NCBI RefSeq assembly: GCF_003046475.1
Contig: NZ_PZZZ01000008.1
Location: 1-64,000 of the forward strand
DNA: 64,000 nucleotides
Source: Mycoplana dimorpha
GTDB taxonomy: Bacteria; Pseudomonadota; Alphaproteobacteria; Rhizobiales; Rhizobiaceae
Reading direction: 5' to 3'
Shown here: one piece after another, positions 49,810-59,278 of the stretch
Numbering within the stretch: the first letter of the stretch is position 1
Layout of the letters: every line of letters begins with the position of its first letter
Translations under genes and position numbers: made by a program
Notes under the pieces: model-generated
What the model saw: only the letters and a program-made list of their open reading frames with translations
The model's database searches: none
What the model was told of the DNA's origin: nothing

Positions 49810-51588
49810 TCAAACCAGCTGTCGGCCCTTGGCGTCGATAGCATTCGCCACCGCCTCGTCGGTCGCCTCGTCCGGCAACAGCATTTCGTTGTGCGCCTTG
49901 CCCGAGGGGATCATCGGGAAGCAGTTGGCGAGGTTGGCGACCCGGCAGTCGAAGATCACCGGCTTCTTCACCGAGATCATCTCCTGGATCGCCCCGTCCA
50001 GATCGCCGGGCTTCTCGCAACGCAGGCCGACCGCGCCATAGGCCTCCGCGAGCTTGACGAAGTCCGGCATCGCCTCGGTGTAGGAGTGCGACAGGCGGTT
50101 GCCGTGCAGCAACTGCTGCCACTGGCGCACCATGCCCATGTACTGGTTGTTGAGGATGAAGATCTTGATCGGCGCCTCGTACTGGACCGCCGCCGACATC
50201 TCCTGGATGCACATCTGGATCGAGGCATCGCCGGCGATGTCGATGACGAGCGCATCCGGATGGGCGATCTGCACGCCGAACGCCGCCGGCAGGCCGTAGC
50301 CCATAGTGCCGAGGCCGCCGGAGGTCATCCACCGGTTCGGCTGTTCGAAACCGAAGAACTGCGCCGCCCACATCTGGTGCTGGCCGACCTCGGTGGTGAT
50401 GTAGGTGTCGCGGTCCTTGGTCAGCTCGTAAAGCCGCTGGATCGCGTATTGCGGCATGATGACATCGTCGCTCGGCTTGTACGCCAGCGAATTGCGCGCG
50501 CGCCACTTGGCGATCGAGGCCCACCAATCGGAGAGATGTTCCTTGCCGGCGGTTTGCGCACCGGCGCGCCACAGCCGCACCATGTCCTCCAGGACGCGGC
50601 CGACGTCGCCCAGGATCGGCACGTCGACGCGGACATTCTTGTTGATCGACGACGGGTCGATGTCGATGTGGATCTTCTTGGAATTGGGCGAAAATGCATT
50701 CAGGCGGCCGGTAATGCGGTCGTCGAAGCGGGCGCCGATGCAGACCATGACGTCGCAGTCGTGCATCGCCATGTTGGCCTCGTAGGTGCCGTGCATGCCG
50801 AGCATGCCGAGCCAGCTCTTGCCCGAGGCCGGATAGGCGCCGAGCCCCATCAGGGTGGAGGTGATCGGAAAGCCGGTGAGGTCGACGAGCTCGCGCAGCA
50901 GCTGTGCGGCTTCCGGCCCGGAATTGATGACGCCGCCGCCGGAATAGATGATGGGCCGCCTGGCGCCTTGCATCAGCGCCACGGCTTCGCGAATCCGGTC
51001 GAGATCGCCCTGCACCTTCGGCTGATAGTTGTGCTTCGCCGGGACCATTGCCGGCGGCACATAGGTGCCGGTGGCAAACTGGATGTCCTTCGGGATGTCG
51101 ACGACGACCGGGCCCGGACGGCCGCTCTTGGCGACCCGGAACGCTTCGTGGATGATGCCGGCCAGCTGGTTGACGTCCTTGACCAGCCAGTTGTGCTTGG
51201 TGCAGGGGCGCGTGATGCCGACGGTGTCGCATTCCTGGAAGGCGTCGGAGCCGATGAGGCTGGTCGGGACCTGGCCGGTGATGCAGACGAGCGGGATCGA
51301 ATCCATCAGGGCGTCCTGCAACGGCGTGACGGCATTGGTGGCGCCCGGCCCGGAGGTTACCAGCATGACGCCGACCTTGCCGGTGGAGCGCGCATAGCCT
51401 TCGGCAGCGTGCCCGGCACCCTGTTCGTGGCGCACGAGGATGTGCTGGATCTCGTCCTGCTGGAAGATCTCATCGTAGATCGGCAGGACCGCACCGCCGG
51501 GATAGCCGAAGATGTGCTCGACGCCGTTGTCCTTCAGGGCCTGGAGGACGATTTCGGCGCCCGTCATCTGGTTCTCAGTTGCACTCAT
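49810..51588 (-). CDS. ilvI: acetolactate synthase large subunit
   Basis: 592 aa. Thiamine-diphosphate enzyme joining pyruvate with pyruvate or 2-oxobutyrate at the start of branched-chain amino acid synthesis. EHIFGYPGGAVLPIYDEIFQ and VRHEQGAGHAAEGYARSTGK hold the ThDP glutamate, and GDASIQMCIQEMSAAVQYEA, continuing to LNNQYMGMVRQWQ, is the ThDP/Mg motif. ATG 51588 (MSATENQMTGAEIVLQALKD) was chosen; ATG 51606 is also possible. Transcription is probably controlled by the leader-peptide attenuator at 51646-51761. Confidence 0.95.
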   Translation of the reverse strand: MSATENQMTGAEIVLQALKDNGVEHIFGYPGGAVLPIYDEIFQQDEIQHILVRHEQGAGHAAEGYARSTGKVGVMLVTSGPGATNAVTPLQDALMDSIPLVCITGQVPTSLIGSDAFQECDTVGITRPCTKHNWLVKDVNQLAGIIHEAFRVAKSGRPGPVVVDIPKDIQFATGTYVPPAMVPAKHNYQPKVQGDLDRIREAVALMQGARRPIIYSGGGVINSGPEAAQLLRELVDLTGFPITSTLMGLGAYPASGKSWLGMLGMHGTYEANMAMHDCDVMVCIGARFDDRITGRLNAFSPNSKKIHIDIDPSSINKNVRVDVPILGDVGRVLEDMVRLWRAGAQTAGKEHLSDWWASIAKWRARNSLAYKPSDDVIMPQYAIQRLYELTKDRDTYITTEVGQHQMWAAQFFGFEQPNRWMTSGGLGTMGYGLPAAFGVQIAHPDALVIDIAGDASIQMCIQEMSAAVQYEAPIKIFILNNQYMGMVRQWQQLLHGNRLSHSYTEAMPDFVKLAEAYGAVGLRCEKPGDLDGAIQEMISVKKPVIFDCRVANLANCFPMIPSGKAHNEMLLPDEATDEAVANAIDAKGRQLV

Positions 51589-51645
51589 CGGAATGTTTCC
51601 GTCCATTTTACCGTTGCAAAGTGTGATTAGCGAAATCGGGGGCAT

Positions 51646-51722
51646 AAAAAAAGGCCCCTTTCGGAGCCTGCTTACCGCGCATGGGTGCTTTCGCCCGGTG
51701 GTTACACCACCTTGCCCATGCG
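51646..51722 (-). promoter_or_regulatory. ilvIH attenuator (hairpins and terminator)
   Basis: On the minus strand a first stem (CGCATGGG with CCCATGCG, 51678-51722) encloses a smaller GGTGG/CCACC hairpin. A Rho-independent terminator follows: AGGCTCC and GGGGCCT around GAAA, then seven T residues (51646-51669). The preceding leader peptide overlaps the first stem, so ribosome stalling at Ile, Leu or Val codons would open it. This is the classic layout of a branched-chain amino acid attenuator. Confidence 0.8.
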
Positions 51723-51761
51723 CCGTCCCACCACGAGAATCTTCGTACCGTTCAAAATCAT
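51702..51761 (-). CDS. ilvIH leader peptide
   Basis: 19 residues, MILNGTKILVVGRRMGKVV, then TAA at 51702-51704. Eight of the 19 residues are Ile, Leu or Val, including ILVV in a row. The stop codon lies in the hairpin region of the attenuator. Starvation for any of the three amino acids would stall ribosomes here and let transcription go on into ilvI. Confidence 0.8.
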   Translation of the reverse strand: MILNGTKILVVGRRMGKVV

Positions 51762-51917
51762 GGGACGGATTGATAAACACTCTTGTCAGGGGCGTCAACT
51801 TCCTTTGCCGTCCGACATGAGCCGCAACCCAGGATAGTTGCCACTCTTTGAGGGCCCGTCAGGCAACCCATTGTTAAGCGGGCACTGTTATTCTCCGCCA
51901 AATGGCAAGGAGTGTCA

Positions 51918-53975
51918 GTGTTGCGCAACACCGATTTTCAGCGTTCGATCGTCGCCGGCGAGCAGGACAGACGGGATGACGACACGCCTGGGAACAGGCT
52001 GCTCGGCCGGGTCGTGGCCTGCAGCGGGGCGCGCGCGACGATCAGCGCCGTGGCCGAAGCCGGCCAGACGGCCCTCACCGAACTGTGGTCCGTCGGCCGC
52101 CTGATCTCCATCTCCGTCGGGGGAAACCGGATCGTGGCGCTCGTCTACGCCATGGCAACGGACGCGCAGGCCTGGGCCGAGAACGGCGATACGGTGTTCC
52201 GCGTCGAAGTCGAGCTCCTCGGTGAAGTGCACCTGGACGCCGATGGCCGGGAGACATTCTCATCCGGCATTTCCCGCTACCCCTATCTCGGCGCCATCGC
52301 CCATCGCATTCGTGCCTCGGATCTCGCGAGGGTCTACGACACCGGCCTGAACGACGTCGCCGTGATCGGCAAGCTGGCGCAGGACGAGACGCTCGACGCG
52401 ACGATCCATGTGCCCTCGATGCTCGCCAAGCACTTCGCCGTGGTCGGTACCACCGGCGTCGGCAAATCGACGGCGGTGACGCTGCTGCTGCACAAGGCGA
52501 TCCAGGCCGATCCGAAGCTGCGCGTCCTCATCCTCGACCCGCATAACGAGTTCGCCGCGGCCTTCCCCGACCACTCGGTCGTGATCGAAACCGACACGCT
52601 CGACCTGCCCTTCTGGCTGTTCCGGCTCGAGGAGTTCGCCGAGGTGATCTTCCGCGGCCGCCCGCCGGTGCCCGAAGAGATGGACGTGCTGCGCGACCTG
52701 ATCCCGGAGGCGAAGAAGGCGTTTCGCGGCTCCGGCGACTCCGGCCTGATGCGCCGCAGCCAGGAGAAGAGCTCGATCACCGCCGACACGCCGGTGCCGT
52801 TCCGCATCGCCGACCTGATGGCGCTGATCGACGAGCGCATCGGCCGGCTCGAGGGACGCAGCGAGAAGCCGCACCTGCGCTCGCTCAAGGTCAAGATCAT
52901 GTCGGCGATCAACGACCCGCGCTACCATTTCATGTTCTCGTCGAACACGATCACCGACACGATCCTCGACACGGTGGCGCGCATCTTCCGCCTTCCGGGC
53001 GACGGCAGGCCGATCACCACCTTCCAGTTGGCGGGCATCCCCTCGGAGGTCGTCAACTCGGTGGCATCGGTGCTGTGCCGCATGGCGTTCGAAATCGGGC
53101 TCTGGAGCAATGGCGGCGTTCACATGCTCGTCGTCTGCGAGGAGGCCCACCGCTACGTGCCGGCCGATCAGACCCTGGGATTCCTGCCGACCCGCCAGGC
53201 AATCGCCCGAATTGCCAAGGAGGGCCGGAAATACGGTGTTTCGCTCGGCATCGTCACGCAGCGCCCCGGCGAACTGGATCCGACCATCCTGTCGCAATGC
53301 TCGACGGTCTTTGCTATGCGCCTTGCCAACGACGCCGACCAGGACATCATCCGCTCCGCGATCCCGAACTCCTCGTCGTCAACGACCAGTTTCATCTCGT
53401 CGATCGGCAACGGCGAGGCGATCGCCTTCGGCGAGGCCGTGGCGGTGCCGATGCGGATGAAGTTCTCCCGCGTCCAGGAAAATCGCCTGCCGCGCGCCAG
53501 TGGCGCAGGCGTCAAGGCCAGCGACACCACGCCCGACACCATCGACCTGCGGTCGATCGTGGCGCGCATGCGCTCGGTCTCCGGTCCGGACATTTCGGCG
53601 TTTCAAAACACCTATCTCGCGGCCGAAACTGTAGCCGACCCCGGCCGCGGCAATGCCAGTTTCGCGGACGAACCCCATCAAAGCGTGGAGGGTCACGCCG
53701 ATACGGGCTCCGCGACGCCCCCGGTGCACGGGGTGTCGGAGCCATCCGCCCCGTCGCAAATCGAGCCCTACCGCCCCGAGATGCTGCCCCGCGCCCCGTC
53801 GCCGCTCTCAGCGCAGGACCGTTTCGCAGCGCTGCGGCGTGAGCTCGGCGGTGACCACCCGCAAGAGCCGGCCGCTCAAGCACGACCCGCCTTCGGCGAC
53901 GACGAGCCTCGTCGCGACGGCTCGATCCGCGACCAGCTCTTGAAGAAGCCGCTGAGCAGCCTCCTGCGCAAGTGA
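51918..53975 (+). CDS. HerA-like ATP-binding protein (DUF87)
   Basis: 685 aa. AAGGAG (51907-51912) points to GTG 51918 or TTG 51921 as start; GTG 51912 overlaps it and cannot be used. Residues about 1-130 form the HAS barrel. The ATPase core has Walker A HFAVVGTTGVGKSTAVTLLL, LILDPHNEFAAAFPD, Walker B HMLVVCEEAHRYVPADQTLG and the RIAKEGRKYGVSLGIVTQRP region. The last 130 residues are low in structure. HerA-type hexamers move DNA, usually with the NurA nuclease, but no nurA is nearby; it may act alone or with an unlinked nuclease. Confidence 0.85.
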   Translation: MLRNTDFQRSIVAGEQDRRDDDTPGNRLLGRVVACSGARATISAVAEAGQTALTELWSVGRLISISVGGNRIVALVYAMATDAQAWAENGDTVFRVEVELLGEVHLDADGRETFSSGISRYPYLGAIAHRIRASDLARVYDTGLNDVAVIGKLAQDETLDATIHVPSMLAKHFAVVGTTGVGKSTAVTLLLHKAIQADPKLRVLILDPHNEFAAAFPDHSVVIETDTLDLPFWLFRLEEFAEVIFRGRPPVPEEMDVLRDLIPEAKKAFRGSGDSGLMRRSQEKSSITADTPVPFRIADLMALIDERIGRLEGRSEKPHLRSLKVKIMSAINDPRYHFMFSSNTITDTILDTVARIFRLPGDGRPITTFQLAGIPSEVVNSVASVLCRMAFEIGLWSNGGVHMLVVCEEAHRYVPADQTLGFLPTRQAIARIAKEGRKYGVSLGIVTQRPGELDPTILSQCSTVFAMRLANDADQDIIRSAIPNSSSSTTSFISSIGNGEAIAFGEAVAVPMRMKFSRVQENRLPRASGAGVKASDTTPDTIDLRSIVARMRSVSGPDISAFQNTYLAAETVADPGRGNASFADEPHQSVEGHADTGSATPPVHGVSEPSAPSQIEPYRPEMLPRAPSPLSAQDRFAALRRELGGDHPQEPAAQARPAFGDDEPRRDGSIRDQLLKKPLSSLLRK

Positions 53976-53994
53976 GCCAGCCCAGGGGATCTTG

Positions 53995-54906
53995 TCAGGT
54001 GCCGACGTCGGATCCGTCGGTCCTGATCCAGCTTTCGTCCATCTGGTTGCGGAACCAGGTCATCTGACGCTTGGCATATTGCCGCGTGGCGGCGGCGGCG
54101 CGCGCGATCACCTCGGCCTCGCTCATCCGCCCGGCCAGGAATTCGGCGATCTGCGGCACGCCGATCGCCTTCATCACCGGCAGTTCCGGCGGCAGGCCCA
54201 GCGCCAGTAGCGCTCGCACCTCCTCCACCGCCCCGGTCGTCATCATCCTGGCAAAACGCTGGTCGATCCGCTGGTGCAGGATGCTGCGCTCCGGCAGCAC
54301 GACCAGCTTCAGCGCCCGCGCCGGATCGACGACGGCAGGCCCGGAGGCGGCCTGGAACTCCCGGATCGAGCGGCCGCTCACCGCGTGCACCTCCAGCGCC
54401 CGCAGGATGCGCTGCCCGTCGGACGGCAGGATTGCGCCGGCGGAAAGCGGGTCGCGCCGCATGAGTTCGGCATGAAGGGATGCGGGCCCTTCCGCCGCCA
54501 GCCTCTGCCGCAGCGCGTCGCGGAGATCGGCGGGGATCGAAGGCATGTCGGAGAGCCCACCGGTCAGCGCCTTGAAATAGAGACCGGTGCCGCCGACGAG
54601 CACCGGCAGTTTGCCCCTGTCCCGCAGCTCTGCGATCACCTCAGTCGCCTGCCGCAACCATGCGCCGGTCGAGTAGGCCTCGCCGGCCGGCACGTGACCG
54701 TAGAGCCGGTGCTCGATCCCGCCGGTCTCGCCGGCCTGCGGGCGGGCGGTCAGCACGCTCAGCGTGTCGTAGACCTGCATGCTGTCGGCATTGACCACGA
54801 CGCCATTACGCGCCTGCGCCAGGCGCACGGCCAGCGCGGACTTGCCGCTGGCGGTCGGCCCGGTTATCAGGATGGCGTCCAGTTCACCTGCAGGAATTCT
54901 CATCAT
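53995..54906 (-). CDS. miaA: tRNA dimethylallyltransferase
   Basis: 303 aa. Adds the dimethylallyl group to A37 of tRNAs reading UNN codons. P-loop AILITGPTASGKSALAVRLA, substrate residues VVVNADSMQVYDTLSVLTAR, VGGTGLYFKALTGGLSDMPS and the C-terminal ATRQYAKRQMTWFRNQ are characteristic. The start (ATGATG, 54906 or 54903) overlaps the serB start on the other strand, so each promoter must lie within the other gene. Converges on the HerA-like gene. Confidence 0.95.
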   Translation of the reverse strand: MMRIPAGELDAILITGPTASGKSALAVRLAQARNGVVVNADSMQVYDTLSVLTARPQAGETGGIEHRLYGHVPAGEAYSTGAWLRQATEVIAELRDRGKLPVLVGGTGLYFKALTGGLSDMPSIPADLRDALRQRLAAEGPASLHAELMRRDPLSAGAILPSDGQRILRALEVHAVSGRSIREFQAASGPAVVDPARALKLVVLPERSILHQRIDQRFARMMTTGAVEEVRALLALGLPPELPVMKAIGVPQIAEFLAGRMSEAEVIARAAAATRQYAKRQMTWFRNQMDESWIRTDGSDVGT

Positions 54907-55807
54907 GGCTCTCGTTGCCACGCTCATCGCCAATCCGTCAAATCCGATTCTGACGCCAACGATCGGCGAAAGGGCGGCAGAGGCCGTAAACGCCTCGGGC
55001 CTCTACTGGCTCGCCGACGGCATTGCCTGTGACATCGCGCTCCGCGACGGCACGGACACGGCGACGGCCCGGCGGGCATTGTCGGCGGCCACGGGCGATG
55101 CCGCGATCGATCTCGTCATCCAGGACGCCGAGACCCGCCGCAAGAAACTGCTGATCGCCGACATGGATTCGACGATGATCGGCCAGGAGTGCATCGACGA
55201 GCTTGCCGCCGAAGTCGGCCTGAAGGATCGCGTCTCCGAGATCACGGCGCGGGCGATGAACGGTGAGATCGCCTTCGAGCCGGCGCTGCGCGAGCGCGTC
55301 GCCCTGCTCAAGGGTCTGCCGGTCTCGGTGATCGGCGAGGTCATCGAGAAGCGCATCACCCTGACGCCCGGCGGGCCGGAACTGATCGCCACGATGAAGG
55401 CGAAAGGGCACTACACCGCGCTCGTGTCCGGCGGGTTCACCGTCTTCACCGGCCCGATCGCCGCCCGCCTCGGCTTTGACGAGAACCGTGCCAACGTCCT
55501 TCTCGAGCAGGATGGCAGGCTCACCGGCGAAGTTGCCGAGCCGATCCTCGGCAAGCAGGCCAAGGTCGACGCGCTGGCCGAAATCGCCGCACGTCTCGGC
55601 ATTTTAACCGAAGAAGCGATCGCCGTCGGCGACGGTGCCAACGATCTTGGCATGCTGTACCTGTCCGGCGCGGGCGTGGCGCTGCACGCCAAGCCGGTGG
55701 TGGCGGCCGAGGCACAGATGCGCATCGATCACGGCGATCTCACGGCGCTGCTCTATATCCAGGGCTACCGCAAGTCAGACTTCATCGTGCCGGACCATCA
55801 GGGATGA
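54905..55807 (+). CDS. serB: phosphoserine phosphatase
   Basis: 300 aa. HAD-type enzyme making serine from phosphoserine. LLIADMDSTMIGQECIDELA contains the nucleophilic Asp. GLPVSVIGEVIEKRITLTPG, the LVSGGFTVFTGPIAARLGF strand and AIAVGDGANDLGMLYLSGAG are the other HAD motifs. The N-terminal 80 residues form an ACT-like domain. The start codon overlaps that of miaA on the opposite strand; the stop overlaps the acetyltransferase start by ATGA. Confidence 0.95.
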   Translation: MALVATLIANPSNPILTPTIGERAAEAVNASGLYWLADGIACDIALRDGTDTATARRALSAATGDAAIDLVIQDAETRRKKLLIADMDSTMIGQECIDELAAEVGLKDRVSEITARAMNGEIAFEPALRERVALLKGLPVSVIGEVIEKRITLTPGGPELIATMKAKGHYTALVSGGFTVFTGPIAARLGFDENRANVLLEQDGRLTGEVAEPILGKQAKVDALAEIAARLGILTEEAIAVGDGANDLGMLYLSGAGVALHAKPVVAAEAQMRIDHGDLTALLYIQGYRKSDFIVPDHQG

Positions 55808-56379
55808 TCGGCGACATCATCAGGCAGACGGAGCGCCTGACCGTCCGCAACTGGATCGAGGCCGATCGCGACCTGTTCCACGAAATCAACTCCGACCCGG
55901 AGGTGATGGCCTATTTCCCTTTCCGCCGCAACCGGGCACAGGCGGACGAACTGTTCGACCGCATCCGCGGCACGATCAACGAGACGGGGCTCGGCTTCTT
56001 TGCCCTGGCGCTGCGACAGAATAATCAGGCGATCGGCTTCTGCGGGCTGGCGCACACCGATCTGGAGCCGTTGTTGCCGAAGGGAAGCGCGGAGATCGGC
56101 TGGCGCCTGGCTCGACCGTTCTGGGGCAAGGGCTACGTGACCGAAGCGGCTTCAGCGCTGCTGGCTTACGGATTCGACCAGCGCGGCCTCGAGGAGATCG
56201 TTTCCTTCGCGGTTAGTGAAAACAGCCGCTCGACGGCCGTCATGAAACGCATCGGCATGCGACCGGATCCAGCCCGCGACTTCGACCACCCGCGCGTACC
56301 CGAAAGCCACCCGCATCTCCGGCGCCACGTGCTCTACGCGGTCACCGCCGCACAATGGCGGCAGCGCTCGCCGATCTGA
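55804..56379 (+). CDS. GNAT family N-acetyltransferase (RimJ/RimL type)
   Basis: 191 aa. TERLTVRNWIEADRDLFHEI is the usual start of the RimJ/RimL group, GFCGLAHTDLEPLLPKGSAE precedes EIGWRLARPFWGKGYVTEAA, which carries the acetyl-CoA pyrophosphate loop, and SENSRSTAVMKRIGMRPDPA closes the fold. It acetylates an amino group on an unknown substrate. Translationally coupled to serB by an ATGA overlap. Confidence 0.85.
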   Translation: MIGDIIRQTERLTVRNWIEADRDLFHEINSDPEVMAYFPFRRNRAQADELFDRIRGTINETGLGFFALALRQNNQAIGFCGLAHTDLEPLLPKGSAEIGWRLARPFWGKGYVTEAASALLAYGFDQRGLEEIVSFAVSENSRSTAVMKRIGMRPDPARDFDHPRVPESHPHLRRHVLYAVTAAQWRQRSPI

Positions 56380-56456
56380 AACCGCCGAAGGGGAAAGACC
56401 CCGCTCTGACCGGCTTCTCAGCTATCGCGCACAGATTTCTGACGCGGGCTACGACC

Positions 56457-58004
56457 CTATTCGATGCGGACCGTGACGAACCGCAGGGCACCGGTCTTGT
56501 CGGCAAGCATCAGCAGGGCGTTGCGGCGGTCCTGCGATTTCAGCGTGGCGATGCGCTTGGCGACATCATCGGGGCTCGACACGGCCTCCTGGCCGATCTC
56601 GACGATGATGTCACCCGCCTGGATGCGCCGCTCGGCAGCCGCGGAACTCGGCTCGACGGCAGTGACGACGACACCTTTCACCGACTCGGCGACGCCCAAG
56701 TCCTTGCGCGTCGCCGCATCGAGCGCCCCGAGCGTCATGCCGAGCACGACGGGTGCCTTGTTCTCGGCCTTCTGCTCCGGAGCCTTGTCGTCCTTTGGCG
56801 GGCTTGTCTCCGCTCCCGTCTGCGCGAGCTTCTCCCCGTCCTCCAGACGGCCGAGTGTCACCTTGACGGTGATCTCCTTGCCCTCGCGGATGACGACGAC
56901 ATCGACGGCCTGCCCGACCGGGCTCTCGGCGACGACGCGCGGCAGGTCGCGCATCTCGTGCACGTCCTTGCCGGCGAAGCGGATGATCACGTCGCCGGTC
57001 TTGATGACGCCGTTGTCGACCGGACCGCCCTTGATCACGCCTGCCACGAGGGCGCCCTTCGCGTCCTTCATGCCGAGGCTCTCGGCAATGTCGTCCGTCA
57101 CCGGCTGGATGCGCACGCCGAGCCAGCCGCGCCGGGTCTCGCCGAACTCCTTCAACTGCTGGATCACGTTTGCCGCAAGTTCGGTCGGCACCGAAAAGCC
57201 GATGCCGATCGAGCCACCGGAGGGCGAGATGATGGCGGTGTTGATGCCGATAACCTCGCCCTTCATGTTGAACAGCGGGCCGCCGGAATTGCCACGGTTG
57301 ATCGCCGCGTCGGTCTGGATGAAGTTGTCGTATGGGCCGGCATTGATGTTGCGCCCACGCGCCGAGATGATCCCGACCGTCACCGAGCCGCCGAGACCGA
57401 ACGGATTCCCAATCGCCATGACCCAGTCGCCGATCCGCATTTTCGTCGAGTCGCCCAAGGGAACGGCGACCAGCGGTGCCGTCGGATCGACCTTGAGGAG
57501 CGCCAGATCGGTTTTGTTGTCGATGCCCATCAGCTTGGCCTTCAGCTTCGAGCCATTGGCGAAGTTGACCTCGATGTCGTCGGCGCCCTCGATCACGTGG
57601 TTGTTGGTGACGATGAAGCCGGCCGGATCGATCACGAAGCCCGAACCGAGCGAATTGACGGTGCGCGGCCCGCCCTCGCCTTGCTGGCCCTTGAAGAACT
57701 CGTCGAAAAAGTCCTGGAACGGCGATCCCTCCGGTATTTCCGGCGCCGGCGTCTGGTCGTCGGGCTTGACGTTCTGCGAGGTCGAGATGTTCACGACCGC
57801 GTCGAGCAGCTTTTCGGCTAGGTCGGCGACCGACTGCGGCCCCTGGGGTACTTTCAGCGGTACGACCGCCTGGGCCCGAGGCTGCGGCTGGACCTGCATC
57901 TGTGCCTGTGCCCGTGCGGCAACAGGTGCGAGCCCGGTGACTGCGGCAAGCAGCAGCGCCGTTCCCAGTGTGCCGATTTGTGGTGACCTGGTGCTCGATG
58001 CCAT
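56457..58004 (-). CDS. degP: Do/DegP-type periplasmic serine protease
   Basis: 515 aa with a signal peptide (SPQIGTLGTALLLAAVTGLA, cut after ARAQA). The catalytic triad is present: VTNNHVIEGADDI (His), NKTDLALLKVDPTAPL (Asp) and AAINRGNSGGPLFNMKGEVI (Ser). Two PDZ domains follow (about residues 285-375 and 410-505). A Q-loop and a linker rich in E and K come between them. Quality control of envelope proteins. ATG 58004 was chosen; ATG 58037 would add a basic start. Followed in the same direction by nothing; upstream are DUF2065, hflC and hflK. Confidence 0.95.
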   Translation of the reverse strand: MASSTRSPQIGTLGTALLLAAVTGLAPVAARAQAQMQVQPQPRAQAVVPLKVPQGPQSVADLAEKLLDAVVNISTSQNVKPDDQTPAPEIPEGSPFQDFFDEFFKGQQGEGGPRTVNSLGSGFVIDPAGFIVTNNHVIEGADDIEVNFANGSKLKAKLMGIDNKTDLALLKVDPTAPLVAVPLGDSTKMRIGDWVMAIGNPFGLGGSVTVGIISARGRNINAGPYDNFIQTDAAINRGNSGGPLFNMKGEVIGINTAIISPSGGSIGIGFSVPTELAANVIQQLKEFGETRRGWLGVRIQPVTDDIAESLGMKDAKGALVAGVIKGGPVDNGVIKTGDVIIRFAGKDVHEMRDLPRVVAESPVGQAVDVVVIREGKEITVKVTLGRLEDGEKLAQTGAETSPPKDDKAPEQKAENKAPVVLGMTLGALDAATRKDLGVAESVKGVVVTAVEPSSAAAERRIQAGDIIVEIGQEAVSSPDDVAKRIATLKSQDRRNALLMLADKTGALRFVTVRIE

Positions 58005-58165
58005 CTGCTCTGTCCTTGTCAAAAGCCTGCAACCCATCTTCGCCAAGGATACGGCGGAATTGGGGATGCGGGACGGGGCGGATGCCCCGCACGCGCCCCA
58101 ATCTACTGTCGTCCCTTTAGCCGTCTGCCGCAAGCGAAGTCGGCGCCGCGGCAACTTTTGGATTG

Positions 58166-58351
58166 CTATCCGCGGATCATCCAGACGAGTCCAACGCCGA
58201 GCGCGAGCGAGACGACGCCGAAAACCCGAAGCTGCGAATCTGCAACCGCCGGCAGCATGGCCGCCATGCGCTTCAAAGATGCAGGGGCCAGTGCGTACAC
58301 CAGCCCCTCGATCACGAGAAAGAACGCGATCCCCGTCAGGAAATCCGCCAT
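58166..58351 (-). CDS. DUF2065 inner-membrane protein (YjeT-like)
   Basis: 61 aa with two membrane spans: FLTGIAFFLVIEGLVYALAP and LRVFGVVSLALGVGLVWMIR. This is the DUF2065 family, which lies beside hflK-hflC in many proteobacteria, as here (9 nt after the hflC stop). Its role is not known; position suggests a link to the HflKC/FtsH complex. Confidence 0.85.
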   Translation of the reverse strand: MADFLTGIAFFLVIEGLVYALAPASLKRMAAMLPAVADSQLRVFGVVSLALGVGLVWMIRG

Positions 58352-58360
58352 GTGCCGGAC

Positions 58361-59278
58361 CTAGTCCGCCGGCACGGGCGCCGGGGCTGCCGGTGGCTGG
58401 CCGCCCATCGCCCCGAAGTAGCGGAAGAACTCGGAATCCGGCGACAGAACCAGTGTGGTGTCGGTCACGCCCAGGCTCTGGCGATAGGCCTCCATCGAAC
58501 GGTAGAACGCGAAGAAGGACGGGTCCTTCTGGAACGCCTCGCCGAACACGCGGTTGCGCTCGGCGTCGCCCTGACCGCGCACGATCTCCGATTCCCGGCG
58601 CGCCTCGGCGATGATCTCGACGACCTGGCGATCGGCGATCGCGCGCCGCGCCTGTCCCTGCTCGTTGCCTCGGGCACGGATGAGTTCTGCCTCGGCGAGA
58701 CGCTCCGCCTTCATGCGCTCGAAGGTCTGCTGCGAGACTTCCTGCGTCAGGTCCGTGCGGCGGATGCGGACGTCGGTGATCTTCAGCCCGAGGTTCTCCG
58801 CGTCGCCCGAAAGTTCGTTGCGGACCTCGCGCATCATCGAGGCGCGTTCCTCCGACAGCGCCGCCTCGAAGCCGCGCAGACCGTAGACCCGGCGCAGCGC
58901 CGAATCGAGGCGGGTGCGCAGCCGCGCCTCGGCAGCGTCGCGGTCGGCGGAGATCGCCTGGCGGAAGCGCCGGGCATCGTTGATGTGGTAGACCACGAAA
59001 GCGTCGACCTCGTAGAACTTGCCCCCGGACACCTGGACGCGGATGTTGTCGAGATCGAAGCGCAGCGCCTGGTCAGAGACGTACTGGACACTGTCGGCGT
59101 CCATGAAGCCGAACGGCAGCTTGAAATAGATGCCGGGCTCCGTCTTGACGGACTGGATTTCGCCGAACCGGACGACGATCGCCTGTTGGCGCGCGTTGAC
59201 CACGAAGACCGACGAATAGGCGAGGAACAGAACGACGGCGAGGCCGACGAGGATGGCTGGCAAGCGGTTGCTCATCAC
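58361..59278 (-). CDS. hflC: HflC, FtsH protease modulator
   Basis: 305 aa. One N-terminal span (LPAILVGLAVVLFLAYSSVF) and a periplasmic SPFH/band-7 domain (VVRFGEIQSVKTEPGIYFKL to about residue 205), then a helical coil rich in E, R and A, and a proline-rich tail. With HflK it forms a large ring around membrane FtsH and slows its action. Overlaps the end of hflK by 4 bp, so the two are made together. Confidence 0.95.
   Translation of the reverse strand: MMSNRLPAILVGLAVVLFLAYSSVFVVNARQQAIVVRFGEIQSVKTEPGIYFKLPFGFMDADSVQYVSDQALRFDLDNIRVQVSGGKFYEVDAFVVYHINDARRFRQAISADRDAAEARLRTRLDSALRRVYGLRGFEAALSEERASMMREVRNELSGDAENLGLKITDVRIRRTDLTQEVSQQTFERMKAERLAEAELIRARGNEQGQARRAIADRQVVEIIAEARRESEIVRGQGDAERNRVFGEAFQKDPSFFAFYRSMEAYRQSLGVTDTTLVLSPDSEFFRYFGAMGGQPPAAPAPVPAD

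Noticed and set aside
49786-51630. 614-codon plus-strand ORF opposite ilvI-ilvH
   Set aside because: Antisense shadow; ilvI and ilvH are unambiguous.
51912-51914. GTG 51912 as the HerA-like start
   Set aside because: It overlaps the AAGGAG ribosome-binding site; GTG 51918 or TTG 51921 fit the spacing.
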